DNA from: Eubacterium sp.
Lineage (GTDB): Bacteria; Bacillota; Clostridia; Lachnospirales; Lachnospiraceae
Assembly: GCA_022794015.1 (NCBI GenBank)
Contig: JAAWDZ010000018.1
Coordinates: 1 to 41,478 of the forward strand
Length of the DNA stretch: 41,478 bases
Reading direction: 5' to 3'
Shown here: piece after piece, positions 26,068 to 34,517 of the stretch
Layout of the letters: every line of letters begins with the position of its first letter
Numbering within the stretch: the stretch's first letter is position 1
Notes under the pieces: model-generated
What the model saw: only the letters and a program-made list of their open reading frames with translations
Told to the model about the DNA's origin: nothing
Database searches by the model: none
Translations under genes and position numbers: made by a program

Positions 26068-29000
26068 CTATTTGTCGTGGATCTCACTATGCAGCTCCTG
26101 CAAAGATTTCAGTTCACTGTCTTGATGCGACTTCACATAGTGGATTCCTTCTGCTGTCGCTTTTGCCGCCGCAAGCGTGGTCAGATATGGAATCCGGTTC
26201 TTAATCGCAGATTTTCTCAGATAGCTGTCGTCAAACACCGCATCCTTGCCGGCCGGTGAATTGATGATCAGCTGAATATCTCCATTCGTCATCAGATCTA
26301 CAATATTCGGGCGGCCTTCATAAATTTTATTGACCCGTGTTACCGGAATACCTGCCTCCATAATCAAATCATACGTTCCGCCTGTTGCTATAATCCGAAA
26401 ACCGTCTTCATAAAGACTTCTTGCCACTTCTTCGACTTCACTCTTATCTTTGTCACTTACGGAAATCAGTACCGTACCCTCTAACGGCAGCTTTGACTGA
26501 CAAGCCTCCTGCGCCTTGTAAAACGCTTCTCCATAAGATACGGACAATCCAAGCACCTCTCCGGTAGAACGCATTTCCGGTCCCAGAACCGGATCTACCT
26601 CCGGAAACATATTAAATGGGAATACCGCTTCCTTAACGCCATAGTTTGGAATTACCTGCTCTTTTAATTCCAAAATCGGCGATGGACGCCCGGTCAGCTC
26701 CGATGTAATAATTTCTGTTGCCAACGGCACCATACGGATATTGCATACCTTCGATACCAACGGCACGGTACGGGAAGCGCGCGGATTTGCCTCTAATACA
26801 TAAACCCTGCCATTTTCAATCGCATACTGCATATTCATCAGGCCCTTGACATGCATCTCTTCCGCAATCTTCCTGGTGTACTCCTGAATCGTCGCCACAT
26901 TTTCTTCGGAAATATGGACAGACGGAATGATGCAGGCCGAGTCGCCGGAGTGAATCCCCGCCAGCTCAATATGCTCCATCACCGCGGGCACAAACGCATG
27001 CGTGCCGTCGCTGATGGCGTCCGCCTCACATTCGAGCGCGTGATTTAAGAAACGGTCGATTAAAATCGGACGATCCGGTGTAACGCCAACTGCTGCATTC
27101 ATGTATTCTGCCATGCTCTCGTCATCATAAACCACTTCCATGCCCCGTCCGCCCAGTACATAAGACGGGCGCACCATAACCGGATAACCAATCTTATTTG
27201 CTATGGCAACGGCACTTTCTACCGTCGTCGCCATACCTGATTCCGGCATCGGAATTTCCAGTTTTTCCATCATTGCGCGAAACAGATCCCGATCCTCCGC
27301 AAGATCGATTACAGACGGAGAAGTACCTAAAATCTTCACGCCGTTCTGTTCCAGCTCGGATGCCAGATTCAGCGGCGTCTGACCGCCAAACTGCGCAATT
27401 ACGCCCAACGGCTTTTCTTTATTGTAAATACTCAAAACATCTTCTAAGGTCAACGGCTCAAAATAGAGCTTGTCAGAGGTATCATAATCCGTTGATACGG
27501 TTTCCGGATTGCAGTTTACGATAATCGTTTCAAAGCCCAGCTTCTTTAATGCCATAGATGCATGAACACAACAATAATCAAACTCGATTCCCTGCCCAAT
27601 CCGGTTTGGACCGCCGCCCAGAATCATAATTTTGGGCTTGTCCGTATTCACCGGATTTTTGTCCGGCGCGTTATAGGTGGAATAATAATAAGCGCTGTCT
27701 TTTGTTCCACTGACATGTACGCCTTCCCATGCCTCTTCTATACCAAGTGCAATCCGCCTGTTTCGAATATCTGCTTCCGGAATTTCTAAAATCTGACTTA
27801 AATATTTATCGGAAAAGCCGTTCTTCTTAGCAGAAATCAACTGTTCATCCGAAGGCAGACTGCCTTTGTGCACAAGCAGCGCCTCTTCTTCCTCGACCAA
27901 CTCTTTCATCTGTTCTATAAAATATACTTTGACCTTTGTAGCCTGGAAAATTTCATCTACCGTCGCTCCCTTGCGCAGCGCTTCGTACATCTGGAAATGA
28001 CGCTCGCTTGAGGCCGTCTTTAAGCGGTGCAGAAGCTCCTCCTTGCTTAAGGAATCAAAATCCTTCACATGTCCCAGGCCATAACGACCGGTTTCCAGGG
28101 AACGAATAGCTTTCTGAAACGCTTCCTTATAGGTCTTGCCGATACTCATTACTTCGCCTACGGCGCGCATCTGCGTACCAAGCTGATCCTGTACGCCCTT
28201 AAACTTTTCAAATGCCCAGCGGGCAAATTTAATCACTACATACTCTCCGTCCGGCACGTATTTGTCCAGTGTGCCATATTTGCCGCAGGGGATATCCTTC
28301 AAAGTAAGTCCTGCCGCCAGCATCGCGGAAACCAGTGCAATCGGAAATCCGGTCGCTTTTGAAGCAAGTGCGGAGGAACGCGACGTACGCGGATTAATTT
28401 CTATGACAATAATACGGTCTGATACCGGATCATGCGCAAACTGCACATTTGTCCCGCCAATCACCTGTACGGATTCTACAATTTTATATGCCTGCTCCTG
28501 CAGACGCTTCTGACATTCCTCTGAAATCGTAAGCATCGGAGCAGAGCAGAACGAATCTCCGGTATGCACGCCCAGTGGATCGATGTTTTCAATAAAACAT
28601 ACTGTAATGATATTGTTGTCTGCGTCACGTACGACCTCAAGCTCAAGTTCTTCCCAGCCCAATACCGATTCCTCTACCAGAACCTGCCCGACCAGGCTCG
28701 CCTGCAGTCCCCTTGTACAGACAGTCTTTAATTCTTCTTTATTGTAAACCAGACCGCCGCCGGCGCCGCCCATTGTATAGGCGGGACGCAGCACAACCGG
28801 ATACCCCAGTTTATCCGCAATGGCTAGTGCCTCATCTACCGAATATGCTACCTCGCTGCGTGCCATTTCAATGCCCAGTCTATCCATCGTATGCTTAAAT
28901 TCAATACGATCCTCGCCGCGTTCAATAGCATCTACCTGCACGCCGATTACCTGCACACTGTATTTATCCAATACACCTGCTTTATTCAGCTCTGCACATA

Positions 29001-29292
29001 AATTCAGCCCGGACTGCCCGCCCAGATTCGGCAAAAGGGCATCCGGACGTTCCTTTGCAATTATCTGTTCCAACCGTTCTACATTTAACGGTTCAATATA
29101 GGTCACATCTGCAGTCTCCGGATCTGTCATAATGGTCGCCGGATTGGAATTGACCAGCACAATTTCATAGCCCAGTTTCTTCAGCGCTTTGCATGCCTGG
29201 GTTCCCGAATAATCAAATTCACAGGCTTGCCCGATGATAATCGGACCGGAACCTATAATTAAAACTTTGTTGATATCAGCTCTCTTTGGCAC
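26068..29292 (-). CDS. carB: Carbamoyl-phosphate synthase large subunit
   Basis: This subunit makes carbamoyl phosphate from bicarbonate, ammonia and two ATP for pyrimidine and arginine synthesis. From the GTG start the protein has 1074 residues, normal for the family. It has two homologous ATP-grasp halves (GSGPIIIGQACEFDYSGTQA and GGGPNRIGQGIEFDYCCVHA), an oligomerisation segment between them, and a C-terminal MGS-like allosteric domain (TVLISVSDKDKSEV; IIATGGTYDLI). GTG at 29292 is preferred over an ATG ten codons upstream because GGAGGT lies 6 nt before it and homologues start with PKR-D-NKVLIIG. The small subunit carA, which supplies ammonia from glutamine, is not adjacent, unlike in many genomes. 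It has its own promoter. Confidence 0.96.
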   Translation of the reverse strand: MPKRADINKVLIIGSGPIIIGQACEFDYSGTQACKALKKLGYEIVLVNSNPATIMTDPETADVTYIEPLNVERLEQIIAKERPDALLPNLGGQSGLNLCAELNKAGVLDKYSVQVIGVQVDAIERGEDRIEFKHTMDRLGIEMARSEVAYSVDEALAIADKLGYPVVLRPAYTMGGAGGGLVYNKEELKTVCTRGLQASLVGQVLVEESVLGWEELELEVVRDADNNIITVCFIENIDPLGVHTGDSFCSAPMLTISEECQKRLQEQAYKIVESVQVIGGTNVQFAHDPVSDRIIVIEINPRTSRSSALASKATGFPIALVSAMLAAGLTLKDIPCGKYGTLDKYVPDGEYVVIKFARWAFEKFKGVQDQLGTQMRAVGEVMSIGKTYKEAFQKAIRSLETGRYGLGHVKDFDSLSKEELLHRLKTASSERHFQMYEALRKGATVDEIFQATKVKVYFIEQMKELVEEEEALLVHKGSLPSDEQLISAKKNGFSDKYLSQILEIPEADIRNRRIALGIEEAWEGVHVSGTKDSAYYYSTYNAPDKNPVNTDKPKIMILGGGPNRIGQGIEFDYCCVHASMALKKLGFETIIVNCNPETVSTDYDTSDKLYFEPLTLEDVLSIYNKEKPLGVIAQFGGQTPLNLASELEQNGVKILGTSPSVIDLAEDRDLFRAMMEKLEIPMPESGMATTVESAVAIANKIGYPVMVRPSYVLGGRGMEVVYDDESMAEYMNAAVGVTPDRPILIDRFLNHALECEADAISDGTHAFVPAVMEHIELAGIHSGDSACIIPSVHISEENVATIQEYTRKIAEEMHVKGLMNMQYAIENGRVYVLEANPRASRTVPLVSKVCNIRMVPLATEIITSELTGRPSPILELKEQVIPNYGVKEAVFPFNMFPEVDPVLGPEMRSTGEVLGLSVSYGEAFYKAQEACQSKLPLEGTVLISVSDKDKSEVEEVARSLYEDGFRIIATGGTYDLIMEAGIPVTRVNKIYEGRPNIVDLMTNGDIQLIINSPAGKDAVFDDSYLRKSAIKNRIPYLTTLAAAKATAEGIHYVKSHQDSELKSLQELHSEIHDK

Positions 29293-29337
29293 TCGTATAC
29301 CTCCATCTGTTTGATTAACCATCGCTTACTGTGGAAT

Positions 29338-29366
29338 ATTTTACATGATAGATGGACGGCTGTCAA
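29338..29366 (-). promoter_or_regulatory. carB promoter
   Basis: On the minus strand TTGACA (29366-29361), a 17-bp spacer and TAAAAT (29343-29338). It shares the 12-mer TTGACAGCCGTC with the glcK promoter. No PyrR-type attenuator was seen in the short leader. Confidence 0.75.
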
Positions 29367-29376
29367 TTTCAGCTTT

Positions 29377-30303
29377 TTAAAATTCCTGCCACAATTTCTG
29401 CGGATAAATACCTCTTGCTTTAAAATCCGCAATTGCACGCTGCACCATGTCCTTATCTTCCTTATAGGTTACCCCATACCAGCGATCCTGTGACTTAGGC
29501 ACCGTAACAAGCGCTTTTTCTTCCTGCATCAGTTCCTGTACTGCCGACGGCAGGAAAAATTCGCATTTCAGAGGATTCTCTTTCAGATTCTTCTGTAAAA
29601 ACACCGGGAATCGCTTTTTCAGCTCATTTATCATATTCTGTTCAAATCCCCACATATTCATAGATACTATGCTGCCTTTTGGAATTGTAATCCAGTTCTT
29701 GCCTTCATCTTCCGTGTATGCCGTCTCATTCCCGCGCTTTTCAATATGGGTACGCTCATGAATCTCCTGTAAATACCCATTTTCATCTATTGTGCAGACA
29801 CCTCTTGCCACATGCCCGTTTTCCGTCAATGTATTCTCCAGAATATATCCTACCATAGCATATTGATACACATCTGCTTCCTTTGGCGTGCTCAGATAAT
29901 TATAAATGATCTGAAACGCATGCCGTCCATAAAAATCATCCGCATTAATCACTGCAAACGGCCCGCTTATCCTGTCCCTGCAGCTTAGTATCGCATGTCC
30001 TGTACCAAATGGTTTTTCTCTGCCCTCCGGCACGGTAAACCCCTCCGGCAGATCAGAAAGCTTCTGAAATGCATATTCGACCTCCATATGCTTTGCCATC
30101 CGGTTTCCAACACATTCTTTAAAAATAGCTTCATTCTCTTCCTTGATGATAAATATCACCTTTTCAAATCCTGCCTGCATTGCGTCATATACTGAAAAAT
30201 CCAGGATTACATGCCCCTCGTTATCCATCGGATCCATCTGCTTTAAGCCGCCGTAACGGCTTCCCATGCCTGCAGCCATAACCACTAGTACCGGTTTTTC
30301 CAT
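29377..30303 (-). CDS. Sugar nucleotidyltransferase family protein
   Basis: The 308-residue protein has the nucleotidyltransferase fold: N-terminal VMAAGMGSRYGGLKQ (GMGSR, 12-16) for nucleotide binding and NADDFYG (120-126) for metal and sugar binding. Such enzymes join a sugar phosphate to an NTP. It lacks any acyltransferase or C-terminal extension, and I cannot assign the substrate; it is not a clear GalU, RmlA or GlmU. The RBS GGAGGG lies 8 nt before the ATG. It follows ribH by 64 bp with no terminator seen between, so it may be read from the riboflavin operon, although no functional link is evident. Confidence 0.8.
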   Translation of the reverse strand: MEKPVLVVMAAGMGSRYGGLKQMDPMDNEGHVILDFSVYDAMQAGFEKVIFIIKEENEAIFKECVGNRMAKHMEVEYAFQKLSDLPEGFTVPEGREKPFGTGHAILSCRDRISGPFAVINADDFYGRHAFQIIYNYLSTPKEADVYQYAMVGYILENTLTENGHVARGVCTIDENGYLQEIHERTHIEKRGNETAYTEDEGKNWITIPKGSIVSMNMWGFEQNMINELKKRFPVFLQKNLKENPLKCEFFLPSAVQELMQEEKALVTVPKSQDRWYGVTYKEDKDMVQRAIADFKARGIYPQKLWQEF

Positions 30304-30367
30304 AAATCGTTCCCTCCACTTTTCATATATGAATCATACTGATCCTGCGGGTTCAAACAGCGCCGCA

Positions 30368-30835
30368 TTATTTATCAATTTCCCGCATCAGGTTAATCAT
30401 CTCGATCGCACCTGTAGCACATTCAAATCCCTTGTTGCCGGCCTTGCTGCCCGCACGCTCAATTGCCTGCTCAATGTTATCCGTTGTAAGCACGCCAAAC
30501 ATCACGGGAATCCCTGCCTGCAAAGATACCTGTGCAATACCTTTGGAGACTTCGCTGCACACATAATCGTAATGTGACGTTGCTCCCCGGATGACTGCGC
30601 CCAGGCAGATCACTGCGTCATATTTGCCGCTTTTGGCCATCTTCTGTGCAATCAACGGGATTTCAAACGCACCCGGCACCCACGCCACATCAATCTTATC
30701 CTCATCCACATCATGTCTCTTTAAGCCGTCAATAGCGCCTCCCAAAAGCTTTGAAGTAATAAAATCATTAAACCTTGCCACAACGATTCCTACCTGAATA
30801 TCTTTTGCTACTACATTTCCTTCTAATACATGCAT
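30368..30835 (-). CDS. ribH: 6,7-dimethyl-8-ribityllumazine synthase
   Basis: The 155-residue enzyme condenses the pyrimidine intermediate with dihydroxybutanone phosphate in the penultimate step of riboflavin synthesis. Diagnostic segments are [38 protein letters not shown] and [15 protein letters not shown] with the following Arg-Ala-Gly. The length is typical of icosahedral lumazine synthases. It is the last gene of ribD-ribE-ribBA-ribH, under the FMN riboswitch; GAAAAGGAGAG precedes the ATG. Confidence 0.96.
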   Translation of the reverse strand: MHVLEGNVVAKDIQVGIVVARFNDFITSKLLGGAIDGLKRHDVDEDKIDVAWVPGAFEIPLIAQKMAKSGKYDAVICLGAVIRGATSHYDYVCSEVSKGIAQVSLQAGIPVMFGVLTTDNIEQAIERAGSKAGNKGFECATGAIEMINLMREIDK

Positions 30836-30898
30836 ATTTTTCTCTCCTTTTCTTTTTGATTGTTTCTTAAATTTTTCGCTGTACTGTTTTTCAAATTC

Positions 30899-32107
30899 TT
30901 ATTTATTATCATAATCCAGCATATGTCCCATTTTCTTTTGCTTTGTGCGCATATAAAATGCATCGAACGGGGTCAGCTCCATCTGTATCGGAACACGCTT
31001 TTCTATGCTCAGCCCAAACTCTGACAATCCCTCTATTTTCTGCGGGTTATTGGTCAGAAGGCGAAGGCTCTTTGCTCCCAAATCGCGCAGAATCTGCGCG
31101 CCAATGTAATATTCCCGCAAATCATCCCCAAAACCAAGGGCCAGGTTTGCCTCTACGGTGTCCATACCCTGATCCTGCAGCTCATATGCCCGCAGCTTGT
31201 TGATCAGGCCAATCCCGCGTCCCTCCTGGCGCAGATACAGTAAAATCCCACGTCCTTCTTCTTCAATCTGACGCATGGCAGCCTTAAGCTGCTGCCCGCA
31301 GTCGCATTTCATGGAGCCAAACGCATCCCCGGTCAGACATTCAGAATGTACGCGGCACAAAACACTCTGTCCGTCTGCAATATCCCCCTTTACCAACGCC
31401 ACATGATGTTCCCCGTTTAACTTGTTTACATACCCATGTGCAATAAATTTGCCAAATCGCGTCGGCATCTGCGTCACGGCGACCTTTTCTACCAATTTTT
31501 CGTGCACTTTACGATATTCCTTTAAGGACTGGATGGTTAGCATTTTTATCTGGAATTTTTCCGCCAGAGCCATCAATTCCGGCGTACGCATCATCGTACC
31601 ATCGTCGCGCATGATTTCACAGCACAACCCGCACTCTTTTAAGCCTGCCAGACGCATCAGATCTACCGTAGCTTCGGTATGGCCTTCCCGCTCTAATACC
31701 CCATTTTTCTTCGCAAGCAGCGGAAACATGTGGCCCGGCCTGCGGAAATCCTCCGGCCTGGCATTGTCTGCTACGCACTTTCTGGCCGTTATGCCGCGTT
31801 CCTCTGCCGAAATTCCGGTCGTAGTTTCCGCAGCGTCTATAGATACCGTAAATGCCGTTTCATGATTATCGGTGTTGTGAGATACCATCTGAGGCAGCAT
31901 GAGCTTTTCCACCAGCGTCTGCCCCATAGGCATACAGATTAGCCCTTTCCCGTGAACTGCCATAAAGTTCACGTTTTCTGTTGTGGCAAATTCCGCCGCA
32001 CAGATAAAATCGCCCTCGTTTTCCCGATCCTCGTCGTCGGTGACCAGTATTATTTTCCCGTCGCGAAGATCGTTTAGCGCTTCTTCTACTGAACTGAATG
32101 TATACAT
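30899..32107 (-). CDS. ribBA: Bifunctional DHBP synthase / GTP cyclohydrolase II
   Basis: The 402-residue bifunctional enzyme supplies both riboflavin precursors. The N-terminal half makes 3,4-dihydroxy-2-butanone 4-phosphate from ribulose 5-phosphate ([24 protein letters not shown]). The C-terminal half opens GTP (zinc-binding [16 protein letters not shown]). The start is ATG 32107, 13 codons inside the longest frame, because AAGGAGGAAATT directly precedes it. Third gene of the riboflavin operon, 43 bp after ribE. Confidence 0.96.
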   Translation of the reverse strand: MYTFSSVEEALNDLRDGKIILVTDDEDRENEGDFICAAEFATTENVNFMAVHGKGLICMPMGQTLVEKLMLPQMVSHNTDNHETAFTVSIDAAETTTGISAEERGITARKCVADNARPEDFRRPGHMFPLLAKKNGVLEREGHTEATVDLMRLAGLKECGLCCEIMRDDGTMMRTPELMALAEKFQIKMLTIQSLKEYRKVHEKLVEKVAVTQMPTRFGKFIAHGYVNKLNGEHHVALVKGDIADGQSVLCRVHSECLTGDAFGSMKCDCGQQLKAAMRQIEEEGRGILLYLRQEGRGIGLINKLRAYELQDQGMDTVEANLALGFGDDLREYYIGAQILRDLGAKSLRLLTNNPQKIEGLSEFGLSIEKRVPIQMELTPFDAFYMRTKQKKMGHMLDYDNK

Positions 32108-32150
32108 AATTTCCTCCTTGCTTCCCATTCTTTTGGGATCTTCCAAGCTA

Positions 32151-32813
32151 TTAAAACCCTGCCCGAAGCAGGAATTCTTTCGTAAGGCCGGATTCTGCCG
32201 GACACTTGCCCGTTACTTTCCCTTCGTCAAATAACAGCAGACGCTCTACATATTTCCCAATCACGTCATTTTCCAGATTGACAATTGCCCCCTGTTTTTT
32301 TTGTGCCAGCGTCGTCTGGCTCAATGTATGCGGAATGACGGATACCTCAAAATGTTCTGTCTGCACAGTTGTCACCGTAAGACTGATGCCGTCAATTGCA
32401 ATGGAACCTTTTTCTACAACTCCGCGCAAAATGTCTGGTGAAGCAGCAATCAGATATCGGACTGCGTTGCCTTCTCTGGTTATTTTTTCAATTGCTCCCG
32501 TACCGTCAATATGGCCGGAAACGATATGGCCGCCAAATCTGCCGTCCGCTGCCATGGCTCGTTCCAGATTGGCGCTGCCGCCGCATTTTAACTGCCCCAA
32601 AGAACTCCGCGACAGCGTTTCCGGCATTACGTCAGCTGTAAAATCCCTGCTGCCTAGCGCAGTTACGGTCAGACATACGCCATTGACTGCGATGCTGTCC
32701 CCAACCTTTGTCCCTTCCAGAACCTTTTTCGCCTGAATTTGAATTTTGGCAGATGTGCCTGCGCGTTCTATCCGCAAAATCTTGCCCATCTCTTCTATAA
32801 TTCCCGTAAACAT
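32151..32813 (-). CDS. ribE: Riboflavin synthase alpha chain
   Basis: The 220-residue enzyme dismutates two lumazine molecules to riboflavin. It consists of two homologous lumazine-binding barrels; the start [10 protein letters not shown] is diagnostic, and [11 protein letters not shown] and [10 protein letters not shown] mark the repeat boundary. The ATG at 32813 is chosen for the conserved MFTGI start, with GGAAGGTGA upstream. It overlaps the end of ribD by 19 bp, suggesting translational coupling. Confidence 0.96.
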   Translation of the reverse strand: MFTGIIEEMGKILRIERAGTSAKIQIQAKKVLEGTKVGDSIAVNGVCLTVTALGSRDFTADVMPETLSRSSLGQLKCGGSANLERAMAADGRFGGHIVSGHIDGTGAIEKITREGNAVRYLIAASPDILRGVVEKGSIAIDGISLTVTTVQTEHFEVSVIPHTLSQTTLAQKKQGAIVNLENDVIGKYVERLLLFDEGKVTGKCPAESGLTKEFLLRAGF

Positions 32814-33898
32814 GATTTCACCTTCCATTCTACAAGAATATCCTCTCCAATTTGCCGTATTTTAGGGCTGTCTAACATAAATGCCTGGTCCGGCAATGCA
32901 ACTCCCGCTCCGGCCACCGGAGTTTTCGCATCCCTGCCGCCAAACATTTTCGGCGCAATATATGTCAAAACCGCCTGCACAATACCGCTTTTTAAGGCGC
33001 TGTAATTCAGCTCCGCTCCGCCCTCCAGCAGAATACTGTCAATCCCGCGCCTGCCCAGTTTTTGCATAAGACAGTTCAAATCTATATGCTCCCCACTAAG
33101 AGGGACGTTACATATCTGACAGCCCATATTTTGATATGCTTCGGTTTTTTCTCCGTCTGTCTCTGCAGTTGCTATGATTGTCGGAATTTCCCTGGCCGTC
33201 TGCACTGCCTCGGAAGTAAGCGGCGTCCTAAGATGCGTGTCGCAGATAATGCGTATCGGATTTTTCTTTCCTTCCAGCCTGCAGGTCAGCCTGGGATTGT
33301 CTGCAAGCACCGTCCCAACGCCCGCCATAATTCCCATATATCTATGGCGGCTCATCTGCACCTGTTCTCTGGCCGCCTCTCCGGTAATCCATTTGGAAGC
33401 GCCTGTACAGGTTGCGATTTTTCCGTCAGCAGTCATTGCGTATTTCATCACGACATACGGGGTTTTATGCCTGATATAATGGAAAAAAACCTGATTCAAA
33501 TCCAGACATTCCTGTTCGCAGATACCTGTTACTACTTCTATCCCGTGCTGTCTTAACAATTCCGCACCCTTTCCCGCTACCAAAGGATTGGGATCCATTG
33601 AACCAATATAGACCTTTTGTATCCCGCTTTCCATGATTATCTCTGTACAGGGCGGCGTTTTTCCGTAGTGGCAGCATGGTTCTAATGTAACATAAAGCTC
33701 TGCTCCATGCATATCTTCCTTGCAGTTTAAAATAGCATTTCGTTCTGCATGGTATTCCCCGCATTTATGATGATAGTCTTTACTGATGATGCGTCCCTGT
33801 TTTACAATAACTGCTCCTACCATCGGATTTGGATTTACAAATCCTTCCCCCTTTTTTGCTTCCTCTATTGCCTCCTTCATATAATAAGTCAGATCCAC
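32795..33898 (-). CDS. ribD: Bifunctional riboflavin deaminase/reductase
   Basis: The 367-residue enzyme deaminates and then reduces the pyrimidine intermediate. The N-terminal deaminase has the zinc site HAERNAI (H50, E52) and PCCHYGKTPPC (C75, C84). The C-terminal reductase starts near PYVVMKYAMTADGKIAT and includes ILLEGGAELNYSAL. The start codon is GTG, supported by GGAGGT 6 nt upstream (33910-33905). It is the first gene of the operon, directly after the riboswitch and its terminator. Confidence 0.96.
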   Translation of the reverse strand: MDLTYYMKEAIEEAKKGEGFVNPNPMVGAVIVKQGRIISKDYHHKCGEYHAERNAILNCKEDMHGAELYVTLEPCCHYGKTPPCTEIIMESGIQKVYIGSMDPNPLVAGKGAELLRQHGIEVVTGICEQECLDLNQVFFHYIRHKTPYVVMKYAMTADGKIATCTGASKWITGEAAREQVQMSRHRYMGIMAGVGTVLADNPRLTCRLEGKKNPIRIICDTHLRTPLTSEAVQTAREIPTIIATAETDGEKTEAYQNMGCQICNVPLSGEHIDLNCLMQKLGRRGIDSILLEGGAELNYSALKSGIVQAVLTYIAPKMFGGRDAKTPVAGAGVALPDQAFMLDSPKIRQIGEDILVEWKVKSCLREL

Positions 33899-33930
33899 TC
33901 CGGCACCTCCTTTTTATTTCGTACTATAAC

Positions 33931-33973
33931 AAAAGCCCGGATATCCGCGCCTTCCGGCAGCTTCCGGGCTTTT
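33931..33973 (-). terminator. Riboswitch-controlled terminator before ribD
   Basis: The minus strand has AAAAGCCCGGA ... TCCGGGCTTTTGTT between the FMN aptamer and ribD. An upstream hairpin (34019-33991; arms GCTCTGGAATAG / CTATTTCAGAGC, one mismatch) probably belongs to the switching expression platform. Confidence 0.85.
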
Positions 33974-34055
33974 CCATACCGTCTGAAAAAGCTCTGAAAT
34001 AGTATCCCTATTCCAGAGCCTTCCATGCAATCTCATTGATCCAAAATGATATGAT

Positions 34056-34206
34056 ATCTTCTTTCATCCAGACTGTACTGTCGGCTTCGGAATTCTGGCC
34101 TGTCAGAAGTTCTGCTCTGACAGAAGTCACCGAATCATGCCTTGCGGCTCGTGGGCTATACCACCGGTAGGGAATTCTCTGTAAAAAGTCACCCTGCCCT
34201 GAAGAT
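34056..34206 (-). ncRNA. FMN riboswitch (RFN element)
   Basis: The minus strand shows the conserved RFN pieces in order: CTTCAGGGCAGGGTGA, ATTCCCTACCGGTGGTATAG, CCCACGAGCC, GATTCGGTGA, CCGAAGCCGACAGTACAGTC, TGGATGAAAGAAGAT. The outer ATCTTC/GAAGAT pair closes the P1 helix. FMN binding is expected to favour the downstream terminator and shut off ribD-ribE-ribBA-ribH. Confidence 0.97.
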
Positions 34207-34231
34207 TATTATTTACTTTTTAACTGTGTTT

Positions 34232-34260
34232 ACTCTACCACAATGTATTGGATATGTCAA
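34232..34260 (-). promoter_or_regulatory. Promoter of the riboflavin operon
   Basis: On the minus strand TTGACA (34260-34255), a 17-bp spacer and TAGAGT (34237-34232). Transcription should begin near 34225, about 20 nt before the FMN aptamer. The -35 overlaps the stop codon of the AraC remnant. Confidence 0.8.
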
Positions 34261-34500
34261 ACAGGATTTTTTATTTTGGAGCTAGGAATAAATGAGGTAT
34301 CTGCCTCTTTTGCCGTGTGATACTCTCCCGAAGACATTCCGGTCTGTTTCTTAAATACGCGGATAAAACATCTGGTATCACGGTATCCACACATTCCGCC
34401 GACATCTCCAGCGCTGTTTCCCCAACTCCCATGTCCTCCATCATCGCCCCGCTTTCTATCCTGAATAATACCCTTTTATTATACCAGATAATCCGGAAAT
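34257..34500 (-). pseudogene. C-terminal remnant of an AraC-family regulator
   Basis: Reading the minus strand gives RIESGAMMEDMGVGETALEM and then, in a shifted frame, CGYRDTRCFIRVFKKQTG and MSSGEYHTAKEA. This is the second helix-turn-helix of AraC regulators (pattern GY-D-RYFIRVFKK-TG--P-EY). The frames join if one TG of TGTGTGG is removed, so a 2-bp insertion is implied, and the N-terminal part is missing. It sits directly behind the GH2 gene, as AraC regulators of sugar-utilisation genes often do. It can hardly be functional. Confidence 0.65.
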
Positions 34501-34517
34501 GGAAAGCGGGACAGTGT

